Source: Oryza sativa Japonica Group
Taxonomy: Eukaryota > Streptophyta > Magnoliopsida > Poales > Poaceae
NCBI RefSeq assembly: GCF_034140825.1
Contig: NC_089044.1
Span: 22,746,001-22,810,000, forward strand
Length of the DNA stretch: 64,000 nt
Reading direction: 5' to 3'
This document shows, in pieces, positions 1 through 11,700 of this stretch (positions are counted from its first letter, which is position 1; every line of letters starts with the position of its first letter). Under the pieces are notes generated by a model. The model did no database searches, was not told the DNA's origin, and saw nothing but the letters and a program-made list of their open reading frames with translations. The position numbers were made by a program, and so were the translations under genes.

Positions 1-80
1 GGTGATTTTGTGAGGCTCGATCGGAAGAACCCTCCCCTTGGATCCAAACAAAAGCGATGGCGCCTTCTCATACCCTACAG
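1..80. other. possible exon at left edge, unassigned
   Basis: This short block is open and coding-like on both strands. Read on the minus strand it follows a TAG acceptor and could encode YEKAPSLLFGSKGRVLPIEP and further residues. Read on the plus strand it ends at an AG|GT donor. I do not recognise either product, and the rest of the gene would lie outside the window. Confidence 0.15.
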
Positions 81-903
81 GTCTACATAAAACAAAGACA
101 TGAAGAAGCATCAAGCCCCACACCTGAAAAAGAAATAAAAAAAGATGAGGCATAAAATAGAATACAAAATGGATGGGTACAGACAAGGGGACCAAGACCG
201 AGAAGCAGCGTTCAACTCCTTGTCCAGTTGAATGTTGATCATAAGAAAAACAGATGTGTATCCTGGAGAATCGTGCATCAACGGACGACCACTGTCCAGC
301 TCACAAGGGTCTCCTCTCAAATTGATTGATACTGAAATGCAACCATAACACAAATTTCCGAATCATCACCTCAAATTTAATTTCAGAGAGAACTGCGTGA
401 TAAATGTATATATATAATGTCCAAATTTCGGAACTGAACATGTTCGTGGACATGGAGGGCATCCATCAATGCACCCGCGAAAACAGGAGTTCCTCAATAG
501 AAGTATTGCAACATTGCTGCAAGTGCAAACAATTCAGATGACGAGGTTGCTTGAATGCAGGAGGAATACATATACAATACAAACATACAGGTAGTGTACC
601 TTCCCGTGAGGCTGGGACCCGTTCATCCAACAACCATCGACATGCATGCCAAACCCCCAAGGTCTCAGATAGCTCAACTGCCGGGAACAATTAGCTAGAG
701 AACAGCAACACAAGCAGTATACTATGCTGCTAATTTGCTAGTACTAATATACCACCCCACAGGTAGTGGAAAAACTTGGAGACAGGGTAGAAAGGAAAGC
801 CAGGGACCTGTCAGCCTTGTGTCCCCTTTGTTCTTTCTGCCTTCCTCAGCATGGCGGCTCCACACCCCTCTCCTTGTGCTTTGTGTGTGCCTCCCTCCTT
901 CAG
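81..903. other. upstream spacer, no gene seen
   Basis: No conserved coding sequence was recognised. The short open frames here have no domain-like content. The right part is the promoter of the FORKED-like gene. Confidence 0.4.
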
Positions 904-909
904 TATAAG
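904..909 (+). promoter_or_regulatory. TATA box of the FORKED-like gene
   Basis: TATAAG lies about 115 bp before the proposed start codon, which leaves room for an 80-90 base leader. Called from position and consensus only. Confidence 0.4.
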
Positions 910-1019
910 TACAAATGTAGTACTCCAGTCACAGGCAACCAAAGAACCATCACTTGGTACCAGTAGTGCAACAACTTGTTCAGTCGAGAGGAATACCTTC
1001 TAGCCTTCTAGTAGCCAGG

Positions 1020-2709
1020 ATGGCCATGGAGAGAGCTTGGAAGCCAAGGGAAATTGCTGACACTTTTGGCATTGAGATGGATGAAGAGGAGGCTGCGGCT
1101 GCGGCGATACCGCCTCCGCAGACGCCATTGGAGCCCATGGAGTACCTGTCGAGGTCATGGAGCGTGTCAGCGTCAGAGATATCCAAGATCCTTTTCAACG
1201 GGAGCAAGAAGAGCTTTGCCGCCAAGCGTCTGCCGGAGATGACCATACCGGAAAACTCTGTGGTCGCTGCGTCCATTGTTCCCAGCCATCTGCAACATGT
1301 AATCAATCAACAGCTCTCTCCATCCCTTGTTTTTCCTCCTGTTCTCCTCATCTGCAAGATAATCAGAGTCAGAAAAGAAGCAATGGAAGAACATAATTTA
1401 GATAAGTTTGAACAGCATGGTCTAATCATTTTGAATCTCGTTTATACAAACGTTTCTGCAGATAGACACAAGAAGGAATTCAATCAGCAGCCACCACCTG
1501 CCAATTGGGAGGTGGTTCCAACACAAGGAGGCAAGCCGGGTCAAGCAGAGCAGCAAAGAGAAGCTGCGAGCCGAGAAGGCCCATGTACACGCCATGGTGT
1601 CGGTGGCCCGGGTCGCAGCTGCCGTTGCTGCGGTTACCGCGGCCACCACGAGCTCAGATATCCAGACCTCCAAGATGGCCGCGGCCATGGTGTCGGCCAC
1701 CGAGCTATTGGCTTCGCACTGCGTGGAGATCGCGCAGCACGCGGGGGCACGCCATGAGCAGGTGGCCTGTGCCATCCAGTCTGCAGTTGGTGTTAGAAGC
1801 TCTGGTGATCTGATGACACTCACAGCAGCAGCAGCTACTGGTATGGAATATTTGATATCTTGATGAAATCTATATATGATGTTTCATATATAAATTTAAG
1901 TTCACATGAACATTTGGTTTCACAGCTCTTCGAGGAGCCGCAACAATGAAGCAGAGAGTGCAGCGAGAGATGAGAAGCAATGCGAGTGTTCTTCCGTATG
2001 AGAAGGGTCACTCATGGAGTCCTGACATCTGGTGCAAGGAGGGGGAGTTACTGAAACGCACAAGAAAAGGTAAGAAAAAAGGGCACCATTTAGAACACCC
2101 ATTTAGGAATAAAAAACCATCAACATGTGGACTTAAGCATGATCAAAATAATTAAGGTTCAGAATTTCATTCTTGATGCAGGAGATTTACACAAGACACG
2201 AGTATCTATATACATCAACAAGAGGTCACAGGTAGGAATATTTCATTGCACACTAGCAAATGCTGAAAACCTAGCAGACAGAACTGAGCAATTACTAACA
2301 ACATGGCCAAATAATAACAGGTCATATTGAAGTTGAAGAGTAAACACATAGGAGGAGCACTATCAAAGAAGAACAAGAGTAAGTTTCAGTACCTGCAAAG
2401 TAGTATATCTTTCTGACTCTAACAGAGTGTCAGTCCATGAAATTTCAGAACTGAACATTCTGCCTGTAATTGGGTGCAGGTGTGGTTTTTGGTGTGTACA
2501 ACGAGCTTCCCACATGGGTTGAGGCAGGGAAACATTTCACAGAGGAGAGATGCTGCTTTGGCCTGAGCACGGCACAAGGTCTGGTAGAGTTTGAGTGTGA
2601 GAACAGCACAAGTAAACAGAGGTGGGTCGATGATGTGAAGAATCTGCTTCGGCAGGTCGCTGCAGAAGAGCAAGTGGAAAATAAGTTGGGATCAGTGAAG
2701 CTCAGTTGA
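1020..2709 (+). CDS. VAN3-binding / FORKED1-like protein (DUF828 + PH-like)
   Basis: Six exons: 1020-1298, 1462-1840, 1926-2069, 2182-2231, 2321-2378 and 2480-2709. All have GT-AG introns with matching phases, giving 379 residues. The N-terminus (MAMERAWKPREIADTFG) and the block PPQTPLEPMEYLSRSWSVSA are typical of the plant DUF828/FORKED family. Exon 2 carries the alanine-rich helical stretch around VSVARVAAAVAAVTAA. Exons 3-6 form the C-terminal PH-like domain (KEGELLKRTRKG, VGVYNELP-like strands, and a final helix around QRWVDDVKNLL). Known members bind phosphoinositides and ARF-GAP proteins in trans-Golgi vesicle traffic and act in leaf vein patterning through PIN localisation. That role is inferred from the family. 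An upstream in-frame ATG at 954 is possible, but the second ATG region matches the family start better. Confidence 0.85.
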
Positions 2710-3000
2710 TGTAGTTCATACATGTGTACACTATTTTCATGTTGGCAGGTGGTATACCATAGAAGGTGCCTTATTGATGCCAGGCGTATATATTGTTGTA
2801 CTCTTAAATTGTCAGGTAGTTTTGTACTGTACACACAAAATGATAAGATACATAATAGATCATATGTTAGTCCACTCTAGTCTGTTGCTATGATACAGTC
2901 ATACAGATACATTATACTCTAAGGACCAAACACAGTAACAGAAGACTCAAATAGGGTATTGGACCATTAATTAATGCTCTGTTAATTGTACCATACACCA
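2710..3000. other. 3' flank of FORKED-like gene
   Basis: Probably 3' UTR and spacer. Nothing else was recognised. Confidence 0.35.
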
Positions 3001-3655
3001 TTTTTTTTTGAAAAGAATCAGCACGAGATTGTGCTATTTCATTGGATATAGAGGTAAAAAAAATACAGTCCCTAGAGGCAAGAAAAGAAAATTGTACATG
3101 AAAACAGAGACTATGACTAAGATGGGAGGAATTCTCCGAGACGCCTTGCGCCTGCTATGATCCAGGTTCTTGCCTCTTCCTTTATCTTCGCTATAAGATT
3201 GGGGGCCGCTGTTTCCTTATGCTCAAAGATCCGCTGGTTCCTTTCCTTCCAGATTTCCCACATGATGAGTAGGATTAAGGATCTCAATCCTTTCTTGGGC
3301 ACTTCATTTATGTTAGTCAGCATTTCCCACCATTCTTGGACACTTTGGTATGGCTCCCAATGAGTTGGGTCCAATTACTGATAGGCCACCCAGCTAGCCG
3401 TTAGGCGCCAGATCCTCTTGGTGTATCTACAAGAAGCGATTAGGTGAAATGCCGTCTCATTCGTCGCACGACATAGGGGGCACGTTCCACTATTTGGCCA
3501 TCCTCTTGCAGCTAGTCGGTCGGAGGTCCAAACTCTATTTTGTATCACAAGCCACGCATAAAATTTGCATTTCGCAGGGGCCCAAGATTTCCAAATTAAG
3601 GAATTGTAGTTGGTACCGACGTTCCCAAGCAATCCTCCAACATTCTAACTAAAAC
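3001..3655 (-). mobile_element. 5'-truncated LINE remnant (zf-RVT end of ORF2)
   Basis: On the minus strand, residues such as WKSWAPAKCKFYAWLVIQNR and GTCPLCRATNETAFHLIASC match the zinc-binding region (zf-RVT) that ends plant LINE reverse-transcriptase proteins. It is followed by LRSLILLIMWEIWKERNQRI, the usual C-terminal block. A TAA at 3375-3377 splits the frame. The 3' end lies near 3001, where the plus strand has a T run (a poly-A tail on the element's strand). Only about 650 bp remain, so this is a dead 5'-truncated copy. I found no clear target duplication. Confidence 0.75.
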
Positions 3656-4172
3656 AAAAAGGCATTCCAACAGCTTGCCTAAATGAAGAGGGTTTACCCT
3701 ATAGCTTATAACTTATCCAATGTAAATTACTCATCAATATCTAAAACTGCACAAGGAGCATAAAAATTTCAGTTCATCACAATTACTTCACTTTGCATAG
3801 AACCCCTCGGTGGAATTTAAATTGCTAGCAGCAAACAAAGAGGGAGCGGACCTGGCCGAGAGGAGCAGGATTAGAAAAGGTCTCCCTCAAGCCTTTTCCT
3901 CTGTCTCGGCGTTGGGGTTGTACAGCGCCCTGCCTGCGTGTTCTGCAATTGAGCCTTTGAGGCAAAACATCGAGCACCTACCGTGCCAACGCGCCGTGCC
4001 CGATCACCCAACCCCCACCCACCGTGGAATCAACAAAGATGCTTCCTCACCTGCGAGACGAGAATCCCCACCGGACGAAAGGCGGCGGCGCTCTGGTTCC
4101 CTCCCCGATCTGGCGATCTCCGATCTCCGCTGCGCCCAGTTTGTCGGAGTCGGAAACCGGCGGAGCAGAGGA
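3656..4172. other. GC-rich segment, possible minus-strand leader exon
   Basis: From about 3840 the sequence becomes GC-rich. On the minus strand it contains TCTCGCAG|GTGAGG, a good splice donor, so it may be the promoter and 5' UTR exon of a minus-strand transcript. No coding exon for such a transcript was found downstream. The MULE at 4182 inserted at its edge. The function is unknown. Confidence 0.25.
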
Positions 4173-4181
4173 GATAATATA

Positions 4182-4922
4182 GGAATAAAATCACTTTGAC
4201 TCCCTTAACTGACCACCGAATCTAAATCGTAGTATCCCTCAACCGTAATACCAGAAATCTCGACCCCCCGAACTTGCAAAACCGGTGAAATTTGACTCCC
4301 TCGGCAGTTTTAGGGTGGTTTCACTGACGTGGCGTCTATGTGACGATATTGACCGAGTCTTCGGTCCACGTGGCGTTGACGTGGCACTTACGTGACAATA
4401 GAATTAAAAAATATACGTGGGACCCATTAGTCATTCACACAAAAAGAAATGTGGGCTCACTGACATGTGGGGGCAGTCCTTCCTACTTCCTCCTCCCTCT
4501 CTCTCCCTTCTCTCTCTTTCTCTCAATCTCTCCCCAACTTCCCATTCGACCGGCGAGCGAGAGGGCAGCAAGAGCGAGCGGCCGGCCCGGCTCGGCCTCG
4601 GTGGGGAGGCGGTAGGAGGAAGAAGGAAGGGCTAACATGTGGGCCCTACATGTTAGTGGGCCCCACATTTTTTTTGTGTGTGAATAACTAATGGGTCCCA
4701 CGCATATTTTTTAATTTTACTGTCAGGTCAGTGCCACGTCAACGCCACGTGGACCGAAGACTCGGTCAATATCACTATGCAGGCGCCACGTCAGCGAAAC
4801 TGCCGAGGGAGTTAAATTGCACTGGTTTTATAAACTCGGTTGGTCGAGATTTCTGGTATTGCGGTTGAGGGATACGATTTAGATTCGGTAGTCAGTTGAG
4901 GAAGTCAAAGTGATCTTATTCC
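4182..4922. mobile_element. Mutator-like element (MULE), non-autonomous, long TIRs
   Basis: This 741-bp element has terminal inverted repeats of roughly 300 bp each. They begin GGAATAAAATCACTTTGAC and end with its imperfect complement. It is flanked by a perfect 9-bp target duplication, GATAATATA (4173-4181 and 4923-4931), the Mutator hallmark. The short centre (about 4490-4625) is pyrimidine-rich then GC-rich and could be captured gene DNA. There is no transposase. The TIRs match those of the larger element at 12050. It ends 169 bp before the GPAT start codon. Confidence 0.88.
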
Positions 4923-5091
4923 GATAATATATGGGGCTCACCTCAACCGGGCCGTTACGGCCCAATAAGCCCAACTTTGCGTCCGTAAACGGATCAACTA
5001 GTTCCGGCCCAACAAGCCCAACTCCGACTCCGTTTTCCCTTCATGCTCGCGCGCTCTGCTACTCGTCTCGGATTCGGCGTGGCCGCGAGAC

Positions 5092-6640
5092 ATGGTTACA
5101 ATTAAACGTGACCTCGAATTCGCTAAATCGGGTGTCGCGACGACGACGTCCATGGCGACGATGAGGAATCGGTTCGCCACTCGAATGCTCAACCTCCACC
5201 GACTCGTCAAGTCCAATCTCGTCGCCGGCCTCCTCCGCCGCCGCGGCCACCGCCCGCTTGACGCGCCGCCGCCGCGGATACGCGTGCTCATCGATGGCAA
5301 CGAGGCTACGGTGGTCGACGTCGACCGGCTGCTGCTCAAGCCGTCCTCGCCGTCCTCCGCCACCGCGCTGTTCCCGCCATTCTTCCTCCTCGCCGTCGAG
5401 GCCGGCGGGTTCGTCAGGGGCCTCGTGCTGCTCGCGCTCTACCCGGCGCTGCGCCTCCTGACGGCGGAGGGGGCCCGGTTGAAGGCCATGGCCATGGTCT
5501 GCTTCCTTGGGCTGCGCCGCGGCGAGGCGGCCAGGGCCGGCAGGGCTGTGCTCCCCAGGTATTTCTTCCGGGAGGCGGCGGACGTCGAGGCGCTGATGGA
5601 GGCGGCGGCTTCTGCGCGCAAGGAGGTGATCACGGTGGTGGCGGCGGCGAGCAGGTTGTTCCCGACGGTGATGGTGGAGACGTTCTTGAAGGAGTACGTG
5701 GGGTTCGACGCGGTGGTCGGGAGGGAGGTCAGCTTCGCCGGCGTCATGGACGACGACGACGGCGACGACAATGGAGAGGTTTAGGGATGTGGTGAACAAG
5801 ACACCGAGGAATGGAGCAGGGCCGCGGCCATTGATCTTCCACGATGGCCGGCTCGCGTTCACGCCGACGCCCGCGGCGGCGCTCGCCATGTACGTGTACC
5901 TCCCGTTGGCCGTCGCCCTCTCCGTCCTCCGCATCGCCATCTTCACCCTGCTCCCACGGGGCGTGTCGGGCGCCGCAGCCGCGCTCGCCGGCGTGAGGCT
6001 GCGCGTCGCCGGCGCGCCTAGGCCTCCAGCGGCGGGCGACGCCGCCGGCGGCCGGCTCTACGCCTGCAACCACCGCACGCTGCTCGACGCGGTCGCCGTG
6101 TCGGGCGCGCTCGGGAGGCCCGTGTCCTCCGTGACCTACAGCCTGGGCCGCCTGTCGGAGCTGCTCTCGCCGATCCCGCTGCTGCCGCTGGCGCGCGAGC
6201 GCGAGGAGGACCGGCGCCGCATGGCGTCGCTGCTGTCGCGCGGCGACGTCGTGGTGTGCCCCGAGGGGACGACGTGCCGGGAGCCGTACCTGCTCCGGTT
6301 CAGCCCGCTGTTCGCCGAGCTCGCCGACGAGGTGAACCCCGTGGCCGTGCGCGCCGCCGCGGGGATGTTCTACGGCACGTCGACGTCGCCGTCCGCCAAG
6401 TGCTTCGACTCGGTGTTCTTCCTGATGAACCCGTCGCCGGAGTACGGCGTGCACTTCTTGGAGCCGGTGGCCACGGCCGGCGCCGGCGCCGGCAGCAGCA
6501 TCGAGGTGGCGAACCGGGTGCAGAGGGTGATCGCCGGCGCGCTCGGGTACGAGGCGACGACACTGACGAGGAAGGCCAAGTACTTGCTGCTTGCCGGCAA
6601 CGAAGGTGGCGTGGCAACCAACAGAAGCAACAACAAGTGA
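5092..6640 (+). CDS. land-plant sn-glycerol-3-phosphate acyltransferase, frameshifted copy
   Basis: Two overlapping frames, 5092-5784 and 5771-6640, together span one plant GPAT of about 516 residues. The first holds the HAD-like N-terminal domain. Its phosphatase motif reads DVDRLLL instead of DLDGTLL, so that activity is probably absent, as in the GPAT1-type clade. The second holds a membrane segment (ALAMYVYLPLAVALSVLRI) and the acyltransferase motifs NHRTLLD, LSPIPLLPLARE, VVVCPEGTTCREPYLLRF and VNPVAV. Family members attach acyl groups to glycerol-3-phosphate in the ER for cutin, suberin or tapetal lipids. The two parts are out of register by one base near 5780 and no convincing intron bridges them. 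Either this copy is damaged or the sequence has an error. ATG 5152 (MATMRNRF) is an alternative start. A MULE sits directly in its promoter. Confidence 0.8.
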
Positions 6641-6851
6641 ACAACTAATCATGGGAATATATATCTGTTCTAGTGTTCAAGAACATTGTGTGGGAGTAAT
6701 TCCTTTTGATTTGTTGTTTGGGGGGCACGATAATTTGTAGTGCAATTCAAGCACTGTATACTGTATTTGAAACAGTGGCTACATTATGTGTGTAATTTTA
6801 GTCATGCAATTTCTTCAGTTCTTCACCGTCTACTATCGACAGATTCCTAGG
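6641..6851 (+). other. 3' flank of GPAT gene
   Basis: A probable 3' UTR. Nothing more was recognised before the MITE. Confidence 0.4.
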
Positions 6852-6853
6852 TA

Positions 6854-6995
6854 CTCATTCCGTTTCACAATGTAAGTCATTCTAGCATTTTCCACATTCA
6901 TATTGATGCTAATCAATTATTGATGCTAATCATTGATTAGCATCAATATGAATGTGGGAAATGCTAGAATGACTTACATTGTGAAACGGAGGAAG
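6854..6995. mobile_element. Stowaway-like MITE
   Basis: A 142-bp near-perfect foldback. The arms run from CTCATTCCGTTTCACAATG to its complement CATTGTGAAACGGAGGAAG. The left flank is TA and the right flank has drifted to TG. It belongs to the same family as 39674-39849. Confidence 0.85.
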
Positions 6996-7029
6996 TGGTG
7001 TTCTTTCCCTTTCTTTCCCATCTTCACAT

Positions 7030-7205
7030 TCTGCGTGCATGTTTTTTCAAAAAAATTTCAAATTGCTAAATGGTGTGTTTTTTGAAAAAAGTTTTCTACA
7101 GAAAAGTTGTTTTTTTAAAAAAAATCATATTAATCTATTTTTAAAATTTTTTAGACTGATACTTAATTAAACACGCGCTAATCCTCTCAAACTCAGCCTT
7201 ATTAG
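7030..7205. repeat. A/T-rich dispersed repeat, copy 1
   Basis: This segment has the order 'gctaaatggt', a run of T and A, 'tcatattaatctat', 'cttaattaa', 'cacgcgctaat'. Similar segments lie at about 14085-14275 and 43958-44110. It looks like the terminal part of a non-autonomous DNA transposon family that is common in rice. I could not define its ends. Confidence 0.4.
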
Positions 7206-7240
7206 GAGTAAAATCATCTTTTTGCACGATATTATTTTTT

Positions 7241-8212
<972 letters not shown>

Positions 8213-8221
8213 TTATTTTTT

Positions 8222-8751
8222 TAATTTTGCAAGAACCACTCCATAAGTCACTTGAAGGGTCTTTGCAACAAAATTAAGTTGGTAGGTGGGCATTTGCGAT
8301 AAAATAACTTAAGGATGGAATATCAAACTTTAAGTGTTTCATGGGATGGTTTTTACAATTTTTCCAAGGATAAAAGGACTCATAATGGGATACAATAGTT
8401 AGTCTCTCTATAAAAATTGTAGTGGCAAAATACTTAGGCAACTCTCCTGCAGTGGCAAAACCTTTTATTCGCACACCGCACACGCATCATTAATCATTCC
8501 CAATATGAAAAGAGCATTCTTTTAGTAAACGATGGGTCTAATAATGTTCCAAGTGTTCAACCAGTTATGGAACTACTTATGCCGATACCTTGAGAGACGT
8601 TCTCTTAACACCTACTCCGGTAAAAGGCACACGGGTTACAAAGGTCAGTTTCATTTCTTATGTTATTCATATATTCCTATGCTTGTCTTGTATCTTTACT
8701 GTTTTATTATGATGGTATGTCCTGCACAGCTTCATGCTCACTGACAACCGT
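8222..8751. other. 3' flank of the PLAC8 gene, no gene
   Basis: Probably minus-strand 3' UTR close to 8752. No other structure was recognised. Confidence 0.35.
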
Positions 8752-11700
8752 TCATGCTGCTCCATTCTCTGGTGTAATGCTGGGATGATTCCCGACCACG
8801 CTCATTTCTTGCATCGGTGGGGGGTTGACGATGGTGTTCCGATTAGCGTTGTTATCTGCAAGACGGCCCTTCCTTTCTCGATGCTCCTGACAGTTCGCGC
8901 ACCAGTGCAGGCAGCAATGGACCAGGCAAGGATCACACGGTGAATCCTGGTGGAAAAGGAAACAATATGACATATGACGTGAAAAATCAGCTTATTAATT
9001 AGTAAAATGACTATCTCAAAAGATAAATATAACTGCTAGAGCTATTTTCTAGAAAACGCTGGATATGAAAGGAGAGGCTTTCATATCGATATGTTAATAG
9101 AAGAGGATGATAACTGAGCCATCGCGCAGTGGGTCGGGTCTGCAGTGGTGCGCCCGAAGGCCTGCGTTCGAATCCCAGCGAACGCATTCATCCTCTTCTT
9201 AATACATATCAATATGAAAGCCCCTCCTTTCATATCCAGATTTTCTTTTCTATTTTCTAGAAAACAAAAGTTGCTGATTGATGTTATCCTGAACATAATA
9301 TTAACCGTAATATTGAATGGTATGACGTAACCATGGAAAGTCATGGAGGGTTAAAAAAAACCTTGAGATGATATTTTCTCTGGAGTTGTTGACGAAAAAT
9401 TCCAGTATAGGTAGCAAATAACCACCAACTAAACACCAGTCCTTCACCAATCAAGATTGATGTGCTTGGATCAATACCAGGAAATATCACTGTTAGGATT
9501 GCTAATGCAATGCCACCTTCAACACAAACAGCATGGCAAGTGCAAGGTGTAGTCCATGGGATATCTTCTCTTAGGGCCTCAACATTATGTCCAAACAGCA
9601 CACAAGGGAAGAATGATCCAGTCCAGCCTAAAAACAGAGAAGGTAAGCAGTTCAGGCAGAAAAAAGGAATAAGTATATTCCCAGTGAAAAAAAAAAGTAT
9701 ATTGGGATATAAGATCAATCCTGAAATGATAAAGAGAAGAATCGACTCTTCTCCAACAAATAAACTATTAACCTCCAAAAAAGTGATCATACAAAATGAA
9801 GACAATGGAGTGATGACATATTTTGGTATAAACAGAATATATACCTATTAGAATTAATTAAATGGCTGTTATTGGGTATGGACTGCACAAAACAAATAAA
9901 TTTGGCGGTGATCCCTCTCATGATTCATCGTGCCAATATGAGCAATAAAAAAGGGAGTACATTGAAAGATATATGACTGACAAAATCAAGAGCACACAAC
10001 ACTACCCCGTGAAAGTCGTGCAAGAAAATAACTGGGCGGTTCATAAGACGGATCAGAAGAGATGATGGAGTTATCCTGGTAACGTGGTTAGTTTGGAAGG
10101 AACATAATGCTCAGGTGTTCGATGGAAAAACCATATCGGCGGTGCATCTCTGTGCCACCATCACTGACGATTGGGAAACATGGAAGGCCGCTGGACTGCT
10201 GCGCGTGATCGATGGCGGTTAGATTGCCGAGAATTCCCTTTGTGGCTCTAGTGTGTTTATAGGCTCCCGCTGCGGCGGTTGATTGTATCCTAAGCCAATC
10301 TCGGCTCATGATGTTTTGTAAAGATTTCTCTCCTTCTTAATATACATCCGGCCCGGCGAAAAGAAAATAACTGGGCCAAAGACCACGGGTTACAATTATA
10401 TATGAATCATACTTTTGGCCTTGTACATTTTTGTCATCTGTCTGCTCAATGATTTATTTCAAATGTATTGTTATGCAGGGAAAGTGTAGATATTTCAGAT
10501 GCATATTTAAGAAAAAATCTTCCATATTGAGAACATGAAAGTAACATCAATCACAAACCTACATTACATCAACATCAATCACAAACCTACATTACATCAA
10601 ACATGGCGTAAAAAAATGATGGTATTCAAATCGTACCGCAAACTTTGATTGGTAATCTCTGAACTCGCATCCTTTCAATGGTACAGCCTACAGGCAAGTT
10701 TTGCATTTTTCTTTCATGGCAAACTTGTGGTCAATTTCTTTCCACACCAACTATGCAAAATGCACTGATTTTGCACGGATCATAGAAACCAACAAACTAG
10801 AGGAATGTAAGGTATTAGAGGTTCTCAACCACCTACTTGTTAAAACAACAGGGAAGGGGCGAATTAGGCAAGCCGCCAACAGAAGTGCCCAATGCAGACC
10901 AACTGATCATGAACACCCATGCAAAGTTCACATAAGAATTGAGGTTCATTCTGGAACATATTTGCCATCACTTCAGATGACAATCAACTAGAGAGAAGTA
11001 GTGATCCCTGATTAAGTGATTATGCATGGCCATCAATTAGCATAACCAAGTTGAATGCCCACCCGACTCTTGAGGTCTCAGCATAGTCTTCTGAGAAATT
11101 AGCGGTTCATTTGGGGGTTTTGGACCTAACCTCTGATAAATCTGAAGCAACTAACCTATGAAAAATAGGCTTCATAAGCAATCCCATTCCAGTTTCCAGG
11201 AGTTGATTAAATCTGAAAGTCACCAACCCTCCTATAAAAGTATGAACGATATGAACTCTGAATCCAGATATCATAAATTGCAATCAAATCTTATACCTAC
11301 ACCGATATTCACATAGCAAATGGTGACACACGAATTGTCTCTCAACGATTCCTTAAAAATTAAAACCCGCATGACCGCACGAATCATGATCAGGGAATGG
11401 GATAAGTAAACTACCAGGATTATAGAATCACAGGAAATGGAAAGTGCGAGGGAGAAATGGCAGCGAGACGTACAGCTCTCGGTGTCCTCGGCGCATCCGC
11501 AGATGCCGGTGGTCCACGGCTCGTCCGCCGGCGCCTCGTAGCTCTCCGGCAGCTGCTGCCCGCACTCGCAGCACCTCCTCTGCTCCAGCTACACGCACGC
11601 ACGCAAACCACACAGCCCCCCACCTCGAACAAGTCAGATCGGACCAACAACAACACGAGGGCACCACGGAAAGGAAGGGAGTGCGACGCGAGATCGCGCG

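Noticed and set aside
4340-4701. Short open frames in both directions at 4.3-4.7 kb
   Set aside because: They fall in the MULE inverted repeats and mirror each other.
5727-5786. Short intron that would remove the GPAT frameshift
   Set aside because: Candidate GT-AG pairs would be only about 50-60 bases long, GC-rich and without a usable branch or pyrimidine tract.
5059-6652. Long minus-strand open frames opposite the GPAT gene
   Set aside because: These are shadow frames of a GC-rich coding region. The plus strand holds the recognised motifs.
6854-6995. miRNA precursor
   Set aside because: The near-perfect hairpin has Stowaway ends and a TA flank and belongs to a MITE family. No known miRNA sequence was recognised.
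9115-9185. Functional tRNA gene
   Set aside because: A and B boxes are present, but acceptor and anticodon stems do not close properly and the sequence lies inside a flanked insertion. It fits a SINE head better.
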